From Paraburkholderia largidicola (lineage in GTDB: Bacteria; Pseudomonadota; Gammaproteobacteria; Burkholderiales; Burkholderiaceae): a DNA stretch of 64,000 nucleotides. Of this stretch, positions 51,658-60,658 are shown piece after piece (the first letter of the stretch is position 1; every line of letters begins with the position of its first letter). Under the pieces are notes generated by a model, which did no database searches, was not told where the DNA came from, and saw nothing but the letters and a program-made list of their open reading frames with translations. The stretch is taken from positions 1,922,001-1,986,000 of the forward strand of contig NZ_AP023176.1 in NCBI RefSeq assembly GCF_013426895.1, read 5' to 3'. The translations under genes and the position numbers were made by a program.

Positions 51658-52032
51658 CACCGAATAACATCATGCGGCAACCGCGACGCTTTGCGGCAGG
51701 GCGAACGCGTGGATGAGACAGTGCTGTTTGCACTGCAGGCTGCTGGGGTGGCGAATGGCTGGGTCAAGCGCGATTCGCTCGTGCTCTCGAATGCCTCATT
51801 TCGACCCTCAAGAGCCACTCGCCCATTGCCGGCGAATGTCTCATAAGCGGTTAAGCAGTCCGACCAACGGTTGCTTTCGACTCCCGGCATCCCACGATCA
51901 TCAAAACCCGGATGTATCAGCCTCGCCGGTCATCCGGCTCTTACCGACGATCGTGATTGCGCGGCTTTGCTCGCATGTTCTGGTGCGGAGTCCGGATCGC
52001 TGCTGCAGGTGGCACTTGCACGGACGACTCTC
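51658..52032. other. 375-bp gap with no supported gene
   Basis: Short open frames on both strands lack start signals and family resemblance. The stretch lies between the GNAT gene and the 3' end of the lacI-type gene, where convergent transcripts meet. No strong terminator hairpin was found. Confidence 0.5.
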
Positions 52033-53151
52033 CTATTCAGCAACAATCGCATGATTTCGCGGCGCTTTTTTCGCCGCGTTGGCGTGGGATGCCTCCGCGC
52101 CAATGCTCGATTCCCTGACCACGAGTTCCGGCACCGCAAAGTATTGCACTGGCGGTTTTTCATCTTCAGAGGTGTCGCTCAGTCGAGCCAACAGTGTCTC
52201 GCTAGCAATGGTGCCAAGCTTATCCGCGCCCGCGAACAGCGTCGTCAAAGGCGGATTGGTATGCTCGGCCGCGACGACATTGTCGCAACCCACCACAGCC
52301 AGAGCCTTGCCAGCGCGCTTGCCCATTCTGTCGAGTTCGTGCAGCACGCCGATTGCAACCTGATCGTTGTAGCAAACCACCGCCGTCGGGCGCGGCTTCA
52401 TGTCGAAGATCGTGCGGACGGCATTGCGCCCACCCTCGGGCGTCAATGGGACATCGATGATCCAGTCGTCATCGACAGGCAGCGAGTGCTTCTCCATCGC
52501 CGACAGATAGCCCTGCCTGCGCTGATTAGCGACTGCGTAACCCTTCCTGTTGCCAGCGAAAGCGATGCGCGTATGCCCCTGCCCGATCAGATGCTCGGTC
52601 GCCAGTGCGAATCCGTAGTCGTTATCGACACCGATGGTATCGACGTCCGGCCCCATCGGACGCATAACCAGTACAAGGGGAATTCCCCACGACTGGATTT
52701 CGGCGGGCAACGCATCCGGCGTCCCGAGTGCGGGAGACATGATCAGGCCAGCGACGTTCTGCTCGCGCATGGAACGCAAGACCCTCGTCTGCGTTTCGAG
52801 GCTTTCGGCAGTGTGGGCCATCAACGTCGTATAGCCGGCTTGAGCCAGCACCCGCTCGATCGCCACCAGCAATTCGACAAAGAACGGGTTGGTCAGATCG
52901 TTGATCACCATGCCGATCGTCGTGCTGCGCCGTCCTCGCAGGATGGCCGCCCCGCGGTTGTAGACATAGCCGAGCGCGCGAGCCGCCTCGCGCACCTTGT
53001 CTGCCGTTTCGGCCTTGATACGCGGACTCTCCTGCAAAACGAGCGACACCGTCGATTTCGATACGCCTGCCGCAGCGGCAATGTCCTGAATGGTCGGACC
53101 GGATTTTATGTTGCTTTGCACAATTGGAACGTTCCAAAAAGTATTTGACAT
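52033..53151 (-). CDS. LacI/GalR-family transcriptional regulator
   Basis: Predicted 372-residue repressor. HTH and hinge at about 18-70 (GPTIQDIAAAAGVSKSTVSL, VREAARALGYVYNRGAAIL), then a sugar-binding-protein-like effector domain (TTIGMVINDLTNPFFVELL, IGVDNDYGFALATEHLIGQGHTRIAF). ATG 53151 gives an N-terminal extension encoded across a perfect operator palindrome; GTG 53121, just inside that palindrome, would give a more usual start. Divergent from the catabolic operon that begins at 53226, with three matching operators in between, so it almost certainly represses that operon and itself. The effector is unknown. Confidence 0.9.
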   Translation of the reverse strand: MSNTFWNVPIVQSNIKSGPTIQDIAAAAGVSKSTVSLVLQESPRIKAETADKVREAARALGYVYNRGAAILRGRRSTTIGMVINDLTNPFFVELLVAIERVLAQAGYTTLMAHTAESLETQTRVLRSMREQNVAGLIMSPALGTPDALPAEIQSWGIPLVLVMRPMGPDVDTIGVDNDYGFALATEHLIGQGHTRIAFAGNRKGYAVANQRRQGYLSAMEKHSLPVDDDWIIDVPLTPEGGRNAVRTIFDMKPRPTAVVCYNDQVAIGVLHELDRMGKRAGKALAVVGCDNVVAAEHTNPPLTTLFAGADKLGTIASETLLARLSDTSEDEKPPVQYFAVPELVVRESSIGAEASHANAAKKAPRNHAIVAE

Positions 53152-53214
53152 CGTGAAATCAGTCTACTACAGTTTGTTGGAACGATCCAACGAACGCGAA
53201 TTGGAACGTTCCAA
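53124..53214. promoter_or_regulatory. Three LacI-type operators in the divergent promoter
   Basis: Perfect palindromes TTGGAACGTTCCAA at 53124-53137 and 53201-53214, and the near-perfect TTGGAACGATCCAA at 53177-53190. Centres are 53 and 24 bp apart. The first overlaps the 5' end of the lacI-type gene, the last ends 11 bp before the first ATG of the operon, so binding would block both promoters and may loop the DNA. Confidence 0.88.
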
Positions 53215-53225
53215 TGGAGAGAGAC

Positions 53226-54245
53226 ATGATAGAAAACATCCGCTGGGCGCTGATCGGCGCCAGCACGATCGCCGACGAATGGATGGTCAATGCCATCCGC
53301 TCGCAGCCAGCCGGTGAGATCGCCACAGTGGTGAGCGGCAGCGCGGAGCGCGCACGCGAGTTTGCTAAAAAGTACGCCATCCCGTCGCACTCTGCAGACC
53401 TCGACGCCGTACTCGCCGACCCGTCTATCACGGCCGTCTACATCAGCAGCACCAACGAGAAACATCTGCCGCAAGTGCTCGCGGCGGCAAAAGCCGGCAA
53501 GCACGTGCTGTGCGAAAAGCCCCTCGCGCTGGCGGAAGACGAAGCGGCGCAAATGATCGAAGCATGCGCCTCACACGGCGTAAAGCTCGGCACGAACCAT
53601 CACCTGCGTTGCGCGGCGACGCACCAGAAGATGCGCGAGCTCATTCGCGCTGGCGCGATCGGCACGCCCCTCTTCGTCCGCGTCTTCCATGCGGTCTCGC
53701 TGCCGCCGCATCTGCGCGGCTGGCGCATCGAGCGGCCCGATGCGGGCGGCGGCGTGATTCTCGACATCTCCGTTCACGACATTGACACGCTGCGCTTCCT
53801 GCTCGACGACGAACCCGTCGAAGTCAGCGCCATGACGTCGTCGGGAGCGATGTCGACGGCGGGACTCGCGGACGGCGTGATGGCGATCGTGCGCTTCAAA
53901 AACGGCGTGCTCGCGCAACTCCACGATGCGTTCACCGTGCCTTACGCGCCTACGGGGATCGAGATTCATGGCACGGCGGGTTCGCTGTTCGCGAAGGACG
54001 TGATGACGCAGCGCCCGGTCGGCGAAATCACGCTGCGCTCGGCAGAGGGCACGCGAGACATCGAAGTCGAACATCGCGACCTGTATTGCACCGCAGTCGC
54101 GCAATTCCATCGCTCGATCACGGAAGGACAGCACCCTGCCGCGACGGGTGTCGACGGTTATCGCTCGCTCGTCGCCGCGCTGTCGCTCGTGAAGTCCGCC
54201 GAAGCAGGCGGCCACGTGACGGTGCCATCCCGTTTCGCTGAATAA
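53226..54245 (+). CDS. Gfo/Idh/MocA-family oxidoreductase
   Basis: Predicted 339-residue NAD(P)-dependent dehydrogenase or dehydratase of sugar and inositol-type substrates. N-terminal Rossmann domain RWALIGASTIADEWMVNAIR, the conserved EKPLAL segment (about 98-103, with the catalytic Lys of the EKP motif) and the C-terminal domain with GWRIERPDAGGGVILDISVHDIDTLRFLL (GGG..LD.G/S.H.ID motif). GGAGAGA precedes ATG 53226; ATG 53214 inside the operator is unlikely. First gene of a large operon under LacI control. Natural substrate unclear; a cyclic polyol or sugar derivative is likely. Confidence 0.88.
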   Translation: MIENIRWALIGASTIADEWMVNAIRSQPAGEIATVVSGSAERAREFAKKYAIPSHSADLDAVLADPSITAVYISSTNEKHLPQVLAAAKAGKHVLCEKPLALAEDEAAQMIEACASHGVKLGTNHHLRCAATHQKMRELIRAGAIGTPLFVRVFHAVSLPPHLRGWRIERPDAGGGVILDISVHDIDTLRFLLDDEPVEVSAMTSSGAMSTAGLADGVMAIVRFKNGVLAQLHDAFTVPYAPTGIEIHGTAGSLFAKDVMTQRPVGEITLRSAEGTRDIEVEHRDLYCTAVAQFHRSITEGQHPAATGVDGYRSLVAALSLVKSAEAGGHVTVPSRFAE

Positions 54246-54264
54246 AAGTTCGAGGAGATTGACT

Positions 54265-55857
54265 GTGCGTTCCAGCAAGGTTGTTTCATTGGCCCACGCG
54301 GCGAGCCTGATCAACGATGACGATGTCGTCACCGTCAGTTCGTCGAGCGGTCTGGGTTGTCCCGATGCAATGCTCGCCGCTATCGGCGCCCGCTTCGAGG
54401 CGGAAGATCATCCGCGGAATCTGACGATGCTGCATCCGATCGCCGCCGGCGATATGTACGGCATCAAGGGCATCGATCACATCGCGAAGAAAGGGCTGAT
54501 TCATACCGTCATCGCCGGGTCGTTTCCGAGCGGCCCATCGAGCCTGCCGATGCCCGACATCTGGCATCTCATCACCGACAACGACATCCGCGCCTACAAC
54601 CTGCCGAGCGGCGTTCTGTTCGACATGCATCGCGAGGTCGCGGCGAAACGCCCCGGCGTGTTGACCAAGGTCGGCCTCGATACGTATGTCGATCCCGACC
54701 GCCAGGGCGGCGCGATGAACACGCAGGCTGCCGGACATCCCATCGTCGAAAAGATCACGTTTGCGGGCGACGAGTGGCTGCACTACAAAAACTTCGTGCC
54801 GCGCGTTGCAATCGTGCGCGCAACGACAGCCGATGAACGCGGCAACCTGTCGTTCGAACATGAAGGCGCGCTGCTTGGCGGACGCGATCAGGCGCTGGCC
54901 GTGCGCAATAACGGCGGCATCGTGATCGCGCAAGTCAAGCGCGTCGTGAAGGCCGGTTCGCTGCACACGCAGCAGGTGCATATTCCCTGCAATCTCGTCG
55001 ACTACGTGGTGGTCGATCCCGAGCAGAAACAAACGACGCAAATCGAATACGACCCGGAAATCAGCGGCGAAATAAAGCTGCCCGAAAGCGCATTCGCATT
55101 TGCCGAGTGGCACACGGATAAGGTCATCGCGCGGCGAGCGGCCATGGAACTCGCGCAGAACGATGCGGTGAATCTGGGCTTCGGTATTTCCGCAAACGTG
55201 CCGCGCGTTCTGCTCGAAGAAGGCTACCGCGACGACGTGACATGGGTCATCGAACAAGGCGCTGTCGGCGGGGTGCCGTTGCTCGGTTTCGCCTTCGGAT
55301 GCTCGGGCAATGCCGACGCAATCATGCCCTCACCTTCGCAATTCGTGTACTTCCAGGGCGGTGGCTTCGATGTATCGCTGCTGTCGTTCCTGCAAGTGGA
55401 CCGCTTCGGCAACGTGAACGTGTCGAAGCTACCGAGCAAACCGTATCTCACTGCCGGATGCGGCGGCTTCATCGACATCACGACGCATGCGAAGCGGGTG
55501 GTCTTCAGTGGCTATTTCACGGCGGGCGCAAAGATCGAAGTCGGCGATGGCCGTCTGAAGATCGTCAAGGAAGGCAAGAAGAAGTTCATCGCCGATGTGG
55601 ACCACGTGACGTTCAGCGGACGCATGGGAAGACTGCGCCATCAGCAAGCGCTGTACGTCACGGAACGCTGCGTGATCCAACTCGGCGACGAAGGCCTCGA
55701 AGTGATCGAGATCGCGCCCGGCATCGATCTGCAAAGGGATGTACTCGATCAGTGCGATATCGAGTTGGGCGTCTCCCCTGCCCTGAAGACGATGGATGTG
55801 TCCATTTTCACGGACGCTCCGTTCGGTCTGAAGCTGAAGGAGGCGCGTCATGGCTGA
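54265..55857 (+). CDS. Acyl-CoA:acetate/3-ketoacid CoA-transferase (fused alpha-beta subunits)
   Basis: Predicted 530-residue CoA-transferase with both halves in one chain, as in YdiF-type enzymes. It moves CoA between acyl-CoA and a free acid. The catalytic glutamate is expected at Glu330 (VIEQGAVGGVPLLGFAFG, the second-half EQG-type motif). Front-half blocks: VTVSSSSGLGCPDAML and GKIGLHTVIAG-like region KKGLIHTVIAGSFPSGPS. GTG 54265 with GAGGAG 8 nt upstream is the start; the TTG at 54259 is unlikely. The enoyl-CoA hydratase gene overlaps its 3' end by 8 bp, tying CoA activation to hydration. Confidence 0.88.
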   Translation: MRSSKVVSLAHAASLINDDDVVTVSSSSGLGCPDAMLAAIGARFEAEDHPRNLTMLHPIAAGDMYGIKGIDHIAKKGLIHTVIAGSFPSGPSSLPMPDIWHLITDNDIRAYNLPSGVLFDMHREVAAKRPGVLTKVGLDTYVDPDRQGGAMNTQAAGHPIVEKITFAGDEWLHYKNFVPRVAIVRATTADERGNLSFEHEGALLGGRDQALAVRNNGGIVIAQVKRVVKAGSLHTQQVHIPCNLVDYVVVDPEQKQTTQIEYDPEISGEIKLPESAFAFAEWHTDKVIARRAAMELAQNDAVNLGFGISANVPRVLLEEGYRDDVTWVIEQGAVGGVPLLGFAFGCSGNADAIMPSPSQFVYFQGGGFDVSLLSFLQVDRFGNVNVSKLPSKPYLTAGCGGFIDITTHAKRVVFSGYFTAGAKIEVGDGRLKIVKEGKKKFIADVDHVTFSGRMGRLRHQQALYVTERCVIQLGDEGLEVIEIAPGIDLQRDVLDQCDIELGVSPALKTMDVSIFTDAPFGLKLKEARHG

Positions 55858-56632
55858 TCAGCCACTGATCCAGATCGAGAAGACGAACGCCGTTGCCGTC
55901 GTCACGCTCAATCGTCCCTACAAGCTCAACGCGTTGACGCCGGAAATGCTCGATCAACTCGAAGCTGTAGCGGCACAGCTCGAATCGGATGCAGGCGTGC
56001 GCGCCGTCGTGCTGACAGGCGCAGGTGAACGCGCATTCTGCGTGGGAGCCGACATCAACCAGTGGTCGGCACTCGCGCCGCTCGACATGTGGCGCGTGTG
56101 GGTCTCGCGCGGTCATCGCATTTTCGACCGATGGGCGGCGTTGCGTCTGCCCGTCGTCGCGGCGATCAACGGCCCCGCATTCGGCGGCGGCCTCGAACTG
56201 GCCTCAGTCGCCGATGTGCGCGTCGCGGACCCTGCTGCCACGTTCGCGCTGCCCGAAGCGAGCATCGCGACCTGCCCCGGGTGGTCCGGCACGCAACGGC
56301 TGGTGTCGCTGATTGGTCCGAGCCACGTGAAATCGCTTGCGCTTACCGCGCGGCGGATCGACGCGCAACGCGCATACAGCATCGGTCTGATCGATGAAAT
56401 CTCCGCGCCTAAAGAGTCCGTTGCGGCAGCCCTCGCGATCGCTGAAAAGATCGCGACGCTCGCACCCGTTTCGGTGCAACTGACCAAGCAACTGATCAAC
56501 GCCGCCTCGGGATTCGGGACCGGCGCAACCCTGGAAGCCATGGCGGGCGCGCTGTCCGCATCGACGCACGACGCCCGCGAAGGCATGGCCAGTTTCCGCG
56601 AACGGCGCCCGGCGCAATACGAGGGTCAATGA
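55850..56632 (+). CDS. Enoyl-CoA hydratase/isomerase family protein
   Basis: Predicted 260-residue crotonase-fold enzyme. Oxyanion-hole segments GERAFCVGADINQWSAL (about 58-74) and NGPAFGGGLELASVADVRVADPAATFALPEASIATCPGWSGTQRL in the middle. The Glu of the canonical hydratase pair appears in the PEASI region (Glu at about 130), but the second catalytic position is less clear, so it may be a crotonase-superfamily hydrolase or lyase. It overlaps the CoA-transferase gene and is 1 bp from the ALDH gene: a tightly coupled operon. Confidence 0.86.
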   Translation: MADQPLIQIEKTNAVAVVTLNRPYKLNALTPEMLDQLEAVAAQLESDAGVRAVVLTGAGERAFCVGADINQWSALAPLDMWRVWVSRGHRIFDRWAALRLPVVAAINGPAFGGGLELASVADVRVADPAATFALPEASIATCPGWSGTQRLVSLIGPSHVKSLALTARRIDAQRAYSIGLIDEISAPKESVAAALAIAEKIATLAPVSVQLTKQLINAASGFGTGATLEAMAGALSASTHDAREGMASFRERRPAQYEGQ

Positions 56633-56633
56633 C

Positions 56634-58175
56634 ATGACGTACGACACCGCAATCCCCACTGCAACCGCGCTTTTGACAAGCGATAAAACCCCTGCACATG
56701 AAGCCTTCAACGGCCGTATGTACATCGACGGCGCGTGGACCGAATCCACGTACAAACAGCGCTTCGAGCGCCGCAGTCCCGCGCATGGCCACATTGTCAG
56801 TTCGTTTCCTGAAGCGACGCCCGCAGACGTCGAGCGAGCCATCAAGGCCGCCGATCTCGCCTTCCGTCAAGGTCCGTGGCCGAAGCTCAAGGGCGCGGAA
56901 CGCGCACGGGTGCTTCTCGCGATCGCTGACGGCATCAAGGCACGTGTCGACAAGATGTCGCTGCTCGAATCGCTCGAAACAGGCAAGCCACTTGCGCAGG
57001 CACGCGGCGAAGTCTCCGGCTGTATCGATCTCTGGCAATACGCGGCGAGCCTTGCGCGCACGACGAGCGGCGATGCCTACGACACGCTCGGCGAAGACAT
57101 GCTCGGCATCGTGCTGCGTCAACCGATCGGCGTTGTCGGACTCATCACGCCGTGGAATTTCCCGCTGTGGATTCTTTCGCAGAAGCTGCCGTTCGCACTC
57201 GCGGCGGGTTGCACATGCGTCGTCAAGCCAAGCGAATTGACGTCGAGCACCACCGTCATGCTGATGGAGATTCTCGAACAGGCCGGCGTACCCGCGGGCG
57301 TCGTCAATGTGGTGACGGGCAAAGGTCCATCCGTCGGCCAACCGCTCGCGGAGCACGACGCAATCGACATGCTGTCATTCACCGGTTCAACACGCGTCGG
57401 CAGTTTGCTCGGCGGACTCGCATCGAAGAAGCTGAAGAAGGTCGCGCTCGAACTCGGCGGCAAGAATCCGCAGATCGTCTTCCCCGATTGCGACTGGGAC
57501 GCGATGGTCGATGCCGTCGTGTTCGGCGTGTACTTCAACGCGGGCGAATGCTGCAACAGCGGCAGCCGCGTGCTCGTACACAAATCGATTGCGGAGCGCT
57601 TTGCGCAGGCGGTCGTCGAGCGCGCACGGCAAGTACCCGTTGGCGATCCGCTGCATCCCGAGTGCAAGATCGGCGCGATCGTCAGCGAGAACCAGTTGGT
57701 CGAGATTCTCGGCAACATCGACAAGGGTGTTGCGGCAGGCGCGCGCCTGCGTCTGGGCGGCAAACGCTATGACGCGAACGGCCTGTATCTGGAGCCGACC
57801 GTTATCAGCGATGTCACGCCCGACATGAGCATCGCCCGCGAAGAAATCTTCGGCCCCGTGCTCACGATCATCCCCTTCTCCGACACGCAGAACGCGATCG
57901 ATATCGCGAACGACACCGCCTACGGACTCTCCGCCGCCGTCTGGAGCAACGACATCAACACTTGCCTGACCGTTGCGCGCGGCGTCGATGCGGGCACGGT
58001 TTGGGTCAACACCTTCCTCGACGGTTACCCCGAACTGCCATTCGGAGGCTTCAAGTCGAGCGGCGTGGGACGCGAACTCGGCAAGCAGGCCGTCGAAGAC
58101 TACACCGAGACGAAGACGATTCAGCTTCACATCGGGGAGCGCAAGAACTGGTGGCTGCCGCGCCCCGCCGCCTGA
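56634..58175 (+). CDS. NAD(P)+-dependent aldehyde dehydrogenase
   Basis: Predicted 513-residue ALDH-family enzyme oxidising an aldehyde to its acid. Cofactor and active-site motifs: ITPWNFPLWILSQKLPFALA, LSFTGSTRVGSLL, catalytic Glu in VALELGGKNPQ (about 280), catalytic Cys306/307 in FNAGECCNSGSR, and C-terminal PFGGFKSSGVGRELG. It resembles betaine-aldehyde-type and related class ALDHs, but substrate cannot be assigned. Starts 1 bp after the hydratase stop. Together with the GMC oxidoreductase at the window end it could oxidise an alcohol in two steps. Confidence 0.9.
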   Translation: MTYDTAIPTATALLTSDKTPAHEAFNGRMYIDGAWTESTYKQRFERRSPAHGHIVSSFPEATPADVERAIKAADLAFRQGPWPKLKGAERARVLLAIADGIKARVDKMSLLESLETGKPLAQARGEVSGCIDLWQYAASLARTTSGDAYDTLGEDMLGIVLRQPIGVVGLITPWNFPLWILSQKLPFALAAGCTCVVKPSELTSSTTVMLMEILEQAGVPAGVVNVVTGKGPSVGQPLAEHDAIDMLSFTGSTRVGSLLGGLASKKLKKVALELGGKNPQIVFPDCDWDAMVDAVVFGVYFNAGECCNSGSRVLVHKSIAERFAQAVVERARQVPVGDPLHPECKIGAIVSENQLVEILGNIDKGVAAGARLRLGGKRYDANGLYLEPTVISDVTPDMSIAREEIFGPVLTIIPFSDTQNAIDIANDTAYGLSAAVWSNDINTCLTVARGVDAGTVWVNTFLDGYPELPFGGFKSSGVGRELGKQAVEDYTETKTIQLHIGERKNWWLPRPAA

Positions 58176-58197
58176 CCACGAATCCATCCAGATCGCG

Positions 58198-58217
58198 CCA
58201 CGGCATGCCCGCCGTGG
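58198..58217 (+). terminator. Hairpin between ALDH and ABC-transporter genes
   Basis: CCACGGC (58198-58204) pairs with GCCGTGG (58211-58217), a perfect 7-bp stem with a 6-nt loop in the 88-bp gap. There is no T tract, so it is more likely an mRNA stability or partial attenuation element that raises binding-protein levels than a full terminator. Confidence 0.4.
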
Positions 58218-58263
58218 GGTCCACAAGAAAGCCCGCCAAGAGAGCGTCATCAAGGAGACAAAG

Positions 58264-59520
58264 ATGTACAAGAAGCGTATTGCTGCAATTGCAGTCGGCC
58301 TCGTTGCCTGCCACACGCTGTCCGCTTATGCGGCTGACACGAAAACCGTGGAAGTCATGCACTGGTGGACTTCCGGCGGCGAAGCCAAGGCCCTTTCCGT
58401 GCTGAAGGACGGCCTCAAAACCAAGGGCTATGCATGGAAAGACAGCCCGATCGCGGGCGGCGGCGGCGAAGCGGCGCGCACGGTGCTGAAGGCGCGCGTC
58501 GCATCGGGCAATCCGCCCGATGCAATCCAGATGCTCGGCTTCACGATCCCCGAATACGCGCAGGAGGACTATCTGCAGAACCTCGATCCTGTCGCGTCGA
58601 AGGAAGGCTGGGACAAGCTCGTGCCCGGTCCGATCCAGAAATTTTCGAAAGTCGATGGTCACTGGGTTGCTGCACCCGTCGACGTACACCGCACGAACTG
58701 GATCTGGGCGAACAAGAAGATCTTCGATCAGTTGAAGCTCACGCCGCCGAAGACCTTCGATGAACTCGTCGCCGACGCCGACAAGATCCGCAAGGCCGGC
58801 TATATTCCGCTCGCGCACGGCGGCCAGGCATGGCAGGAAGCGACGATCTTCGATAGCGCGGTGATGTCGGCGGGCGGCCCGAAGTTCTATCAGCAAGCGC
58901 TCGTCAAGCTGGACCCGAGCGCGCTCGGCTCGAAGACAATGGAAAAAGCCTTTGACCAGATGCGCGCGTTGCGCGGCATGGTCGATCCGAACTTCCCGGG
59001 CCGTGACTGGAATCTCGCCACATCGATGGTCATCAACGGTAAGGCTGCCATGCAGATCATGGGCGACTGGGCGAAGGGCGAGTTTGCGTCGGCAGGCAAA
59101 CAGCCGAACGTCGACTATCTCTGCTTCAACTACCCCGGAACAGATGGCGCGTTCATCTTCAACACCGACCAGTTCGCGGGCTTCAAGAAGGGCGACGCGA
59201 GTCTCCCCGGCGAGTACGCGTTTGCGTCGACCATCATGGACAAGGGCGTCCAGGCGAAATTCAACCAGATCAAAGGCTCGATACCTGCGCGGCTCGATGT
59301 GCCACAGGACGGCTTCGACGAGTGCGGCAAGAAGTCGATGAACGACCTGCGCGCAGCGCTCAAGACGGACTCGATGGTCGGCAGCTTCGCGCACGGACAC
59401 GCGATGCCCGACGGTCCGAAGAACGCCGTGTATGACGTCGTCACGCACTTCTTCAATTCGAACCAGTCGTCTGCGGATGCCGTGAAAGCGCTCGTCGCGG
59501 CAGTAAAGAACTCGCAGTAA
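58264..59520 (+). CDS. Periplasmic sugar-binding protein of an ABC importer
   Basis: Predicted 418-residue exported solute-binding protein (family 1, carbohydrate type). Signal peptide 1-24 (MYKKRIAAIAVGLVACHTLSAYAA). Family blocks: VEVMHWWTSGGEAKALSVL, NPPDAIQMLGFTIPEYA, VDGHWVAAPVDVHRTNWIWANKK, and IPLAHGGQAWQEATIFDS. The pattern is that of glucose/mannose- and oligosaccharide-binding proteins of Burkholderiales. AAGGAGACA precedes ATG 58264. It begins the transport section of the LacI-controlled operon. Confidence 0.9.
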   Translation: MYKKRIAAIAVGLVACHTLSAYAADTKTVEVMHWWTSGGEAKALSVLKDGLKTKGYAWKDSPIAGGGGEAARTVLKARVASGNPPDAIQMLGFTIPEYAQEDYLQNLDPVASKEGWDKLVPGPIQKFSKVDGHWVAAPVDVHRTNWIWANKKIFDQLKLTPPKTFDELVADADKIRKAGYIPLAHGGQAWQEATIFDSAVMSAGGPKFYQQALVKLDPSALGSKTMEKAFDQMRALRGMVDPNFPGRDWNLATSMVINGKAAMQIMGDWAKGEFASAGKQPNVDYLCFNYPGTDGAFIFNTDQFAGFKKGDASLPGEYAFASTIMDKGVQAKFNQIKGSIPARLDVPQDGFDECGKKSMNDLRAALKTDSMVGSFAHGHAMPDGPKNAVYDVVTHFFNSNQSSADAVKALVAAVKNSQ

Positions 59521-59598
59521 GCCAAATGGTCCTTGTGCGGATGCGGCACCCAACGCCGCTGTCCGCGAGGCCCGTCATCTCCGACGGTAGGTGTTGCC

Positions 59599-60573
59599 AT
59601 GCTATTGCACAATCGCGCCCATGCGGCGACCACGCTTGATGATCTGAACAACAGCTCGGGTCAAAGCCCGACACGAAAGCGATCGACGTTCCGAAACCGC
59701 TTCGAAGCGGTTCTGCCCAAGATCGTCCTCAGCCCGACATTGATCATCACGTTGATCTTCGTCTATGGCTTTATCGCGTGGACGACGGTGCTCTCGTTCA
59801 CCCGCTCACGCGCCTTTGCGAACTTCCACTGGGCCGGTCTGCTTCAGTATGGGCGCGTCTGGGAGCATCCGCGCTGGCATGTGGCGATCGGCAACCTCGG
59901 CATCTACGCATCACTCTATGTCGTGCTGTGCATGGCGATCGGTCTCGGCCTCGCCATTCTGCTCGATCAACGGATTCGCGCCGAAGGCGGATTGCGTGCG
60001 CTCTTTCTTTATCCCATGGCGCTCTCGTTCATCGTCACGGGCACCGCATGGAAATGGATTCTCAATCCGGGCCTGGGACTCACCAAGCTGTTCCATGACT
60101 GGGGTTGGACGAGCTTCCAGTTCGACTGGATCATCAACGACGACATGGCGATCTATACCGTCGTCATCGCCGCTGTCTGGCAGGCGTCGGGCTTCGTGAT
60201 GGCGATGTTTCTGGCCGGCCTGCGCGGCATCGACCAGGAACAGATCAAGGCCGCTTCGATCGACGGTGCGCGCATGCCTTCGATCTATCGACGAGTCATC
60301 ATTCCGCAGCTGCGGCCCGTGTTCGTATCGGCATTCGTGATTCTCGTGCACCTCGCCGTCAAGAGCTATGAACTCGTCATCGCATTGACGGGCGCCGGTC
60401 CCGGCTACTCGACCGAACTGCCGTCGACCTTCATGTACTCGTTCACTTTCACCCGCAACGAACTCGGCATGGGCGCGGCGAGCGCGGTGATGATGCTGTG
60501 CACGGTCGCGGCCATCATGGTGCCCTACCTCTACTCCGAAATGAGACCTCGCCGGAAGAGCGGCGGCCATTGA
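59599..60573 (+). CDS. ABC sugar importer permease (MalF/UgpA type)
   Basis: Predicted 324-residue inner-membrane permease with six or seven helices. First helix KIVLSPTLIITLIFVYGFIAWTTVLSF; the ATPase-contact EAA motif is EQIKAASIDGARMPSIYRRVIIPQLRP (about 215-241). It pairs with the next permease and the MalK-like ATPase. ATG 59599 was chosen as the first plausible start after the binding-protein gene. No family reason to extend further upstream. Cargo probably a sugar or glycoside. Confidence 0.9.
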   Translation: MLLHNRAHAATTLDDLNNSSGQSPTRKRSTFRNRFEAVLPKIVLSPTLIITLIFVYGFIAWTTVLSFTRSRAFANFHWAGLLQYGRVWEHPRWHVAIGNLGIYASLYVVLCMAIGLGLAILLDQRIRAEGGLRALFLYPMALSFIVTGTAWKWILNPGLGLTKLFHDWGWTSFQFDWIINDDMAIYTVVIAAVWQASGFVMAMFLAGLRGIDQEQIKAASIDGARMPSIYRRVIIPQLRPVFVSAFVILVHLAVKSYELVIALTGAGPGYSTELPSTFMYSFTFTRNELGMGAASAVMMLCTVAAIMVPYLYSEMRPRRKSGGH

Positions 60574-60600
60574 ACTCAACCGATACCCCTTAGCAACCTA

Positions 60601-60652
60601 TTTGCATGAGGTCAGAGTAAGGCTCCAAAGAACCAACTCTGGCCAACAGGAG
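60601..60652 (+). ncRNA. Diverged copy of the hairpin leader, before an ABC permease gene
   Basis: Matches the transcript of the 38365-38513 units from TTTGCATG through AACTCTGG to ACAGGAGACA and then the ATG. The outer stem is GGTCAGAGT (60611-60619) / ACTCTGGCC (60636-60644), against GACCAGAGT/ACTCTGGTC in the other locus. The second pair changed A-T to G-C on both sides and the third became T-G, so pairing is kept. The inner stem is weaker with one mismatch and the loop is CAAA instead of TAAA. It ends at the Shine-Dalgarno (AGGAGA) of the gene at 60659. Confidence 0.65.
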
Positions 60653-60658
60653 ACAACG

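Noticed and set aside
51654..51890. 78-codon open frame on the minus strand after the GNAT gene
   Set aside because: No ribosome site, no recognisable family pattern, and composition like a chance frame.
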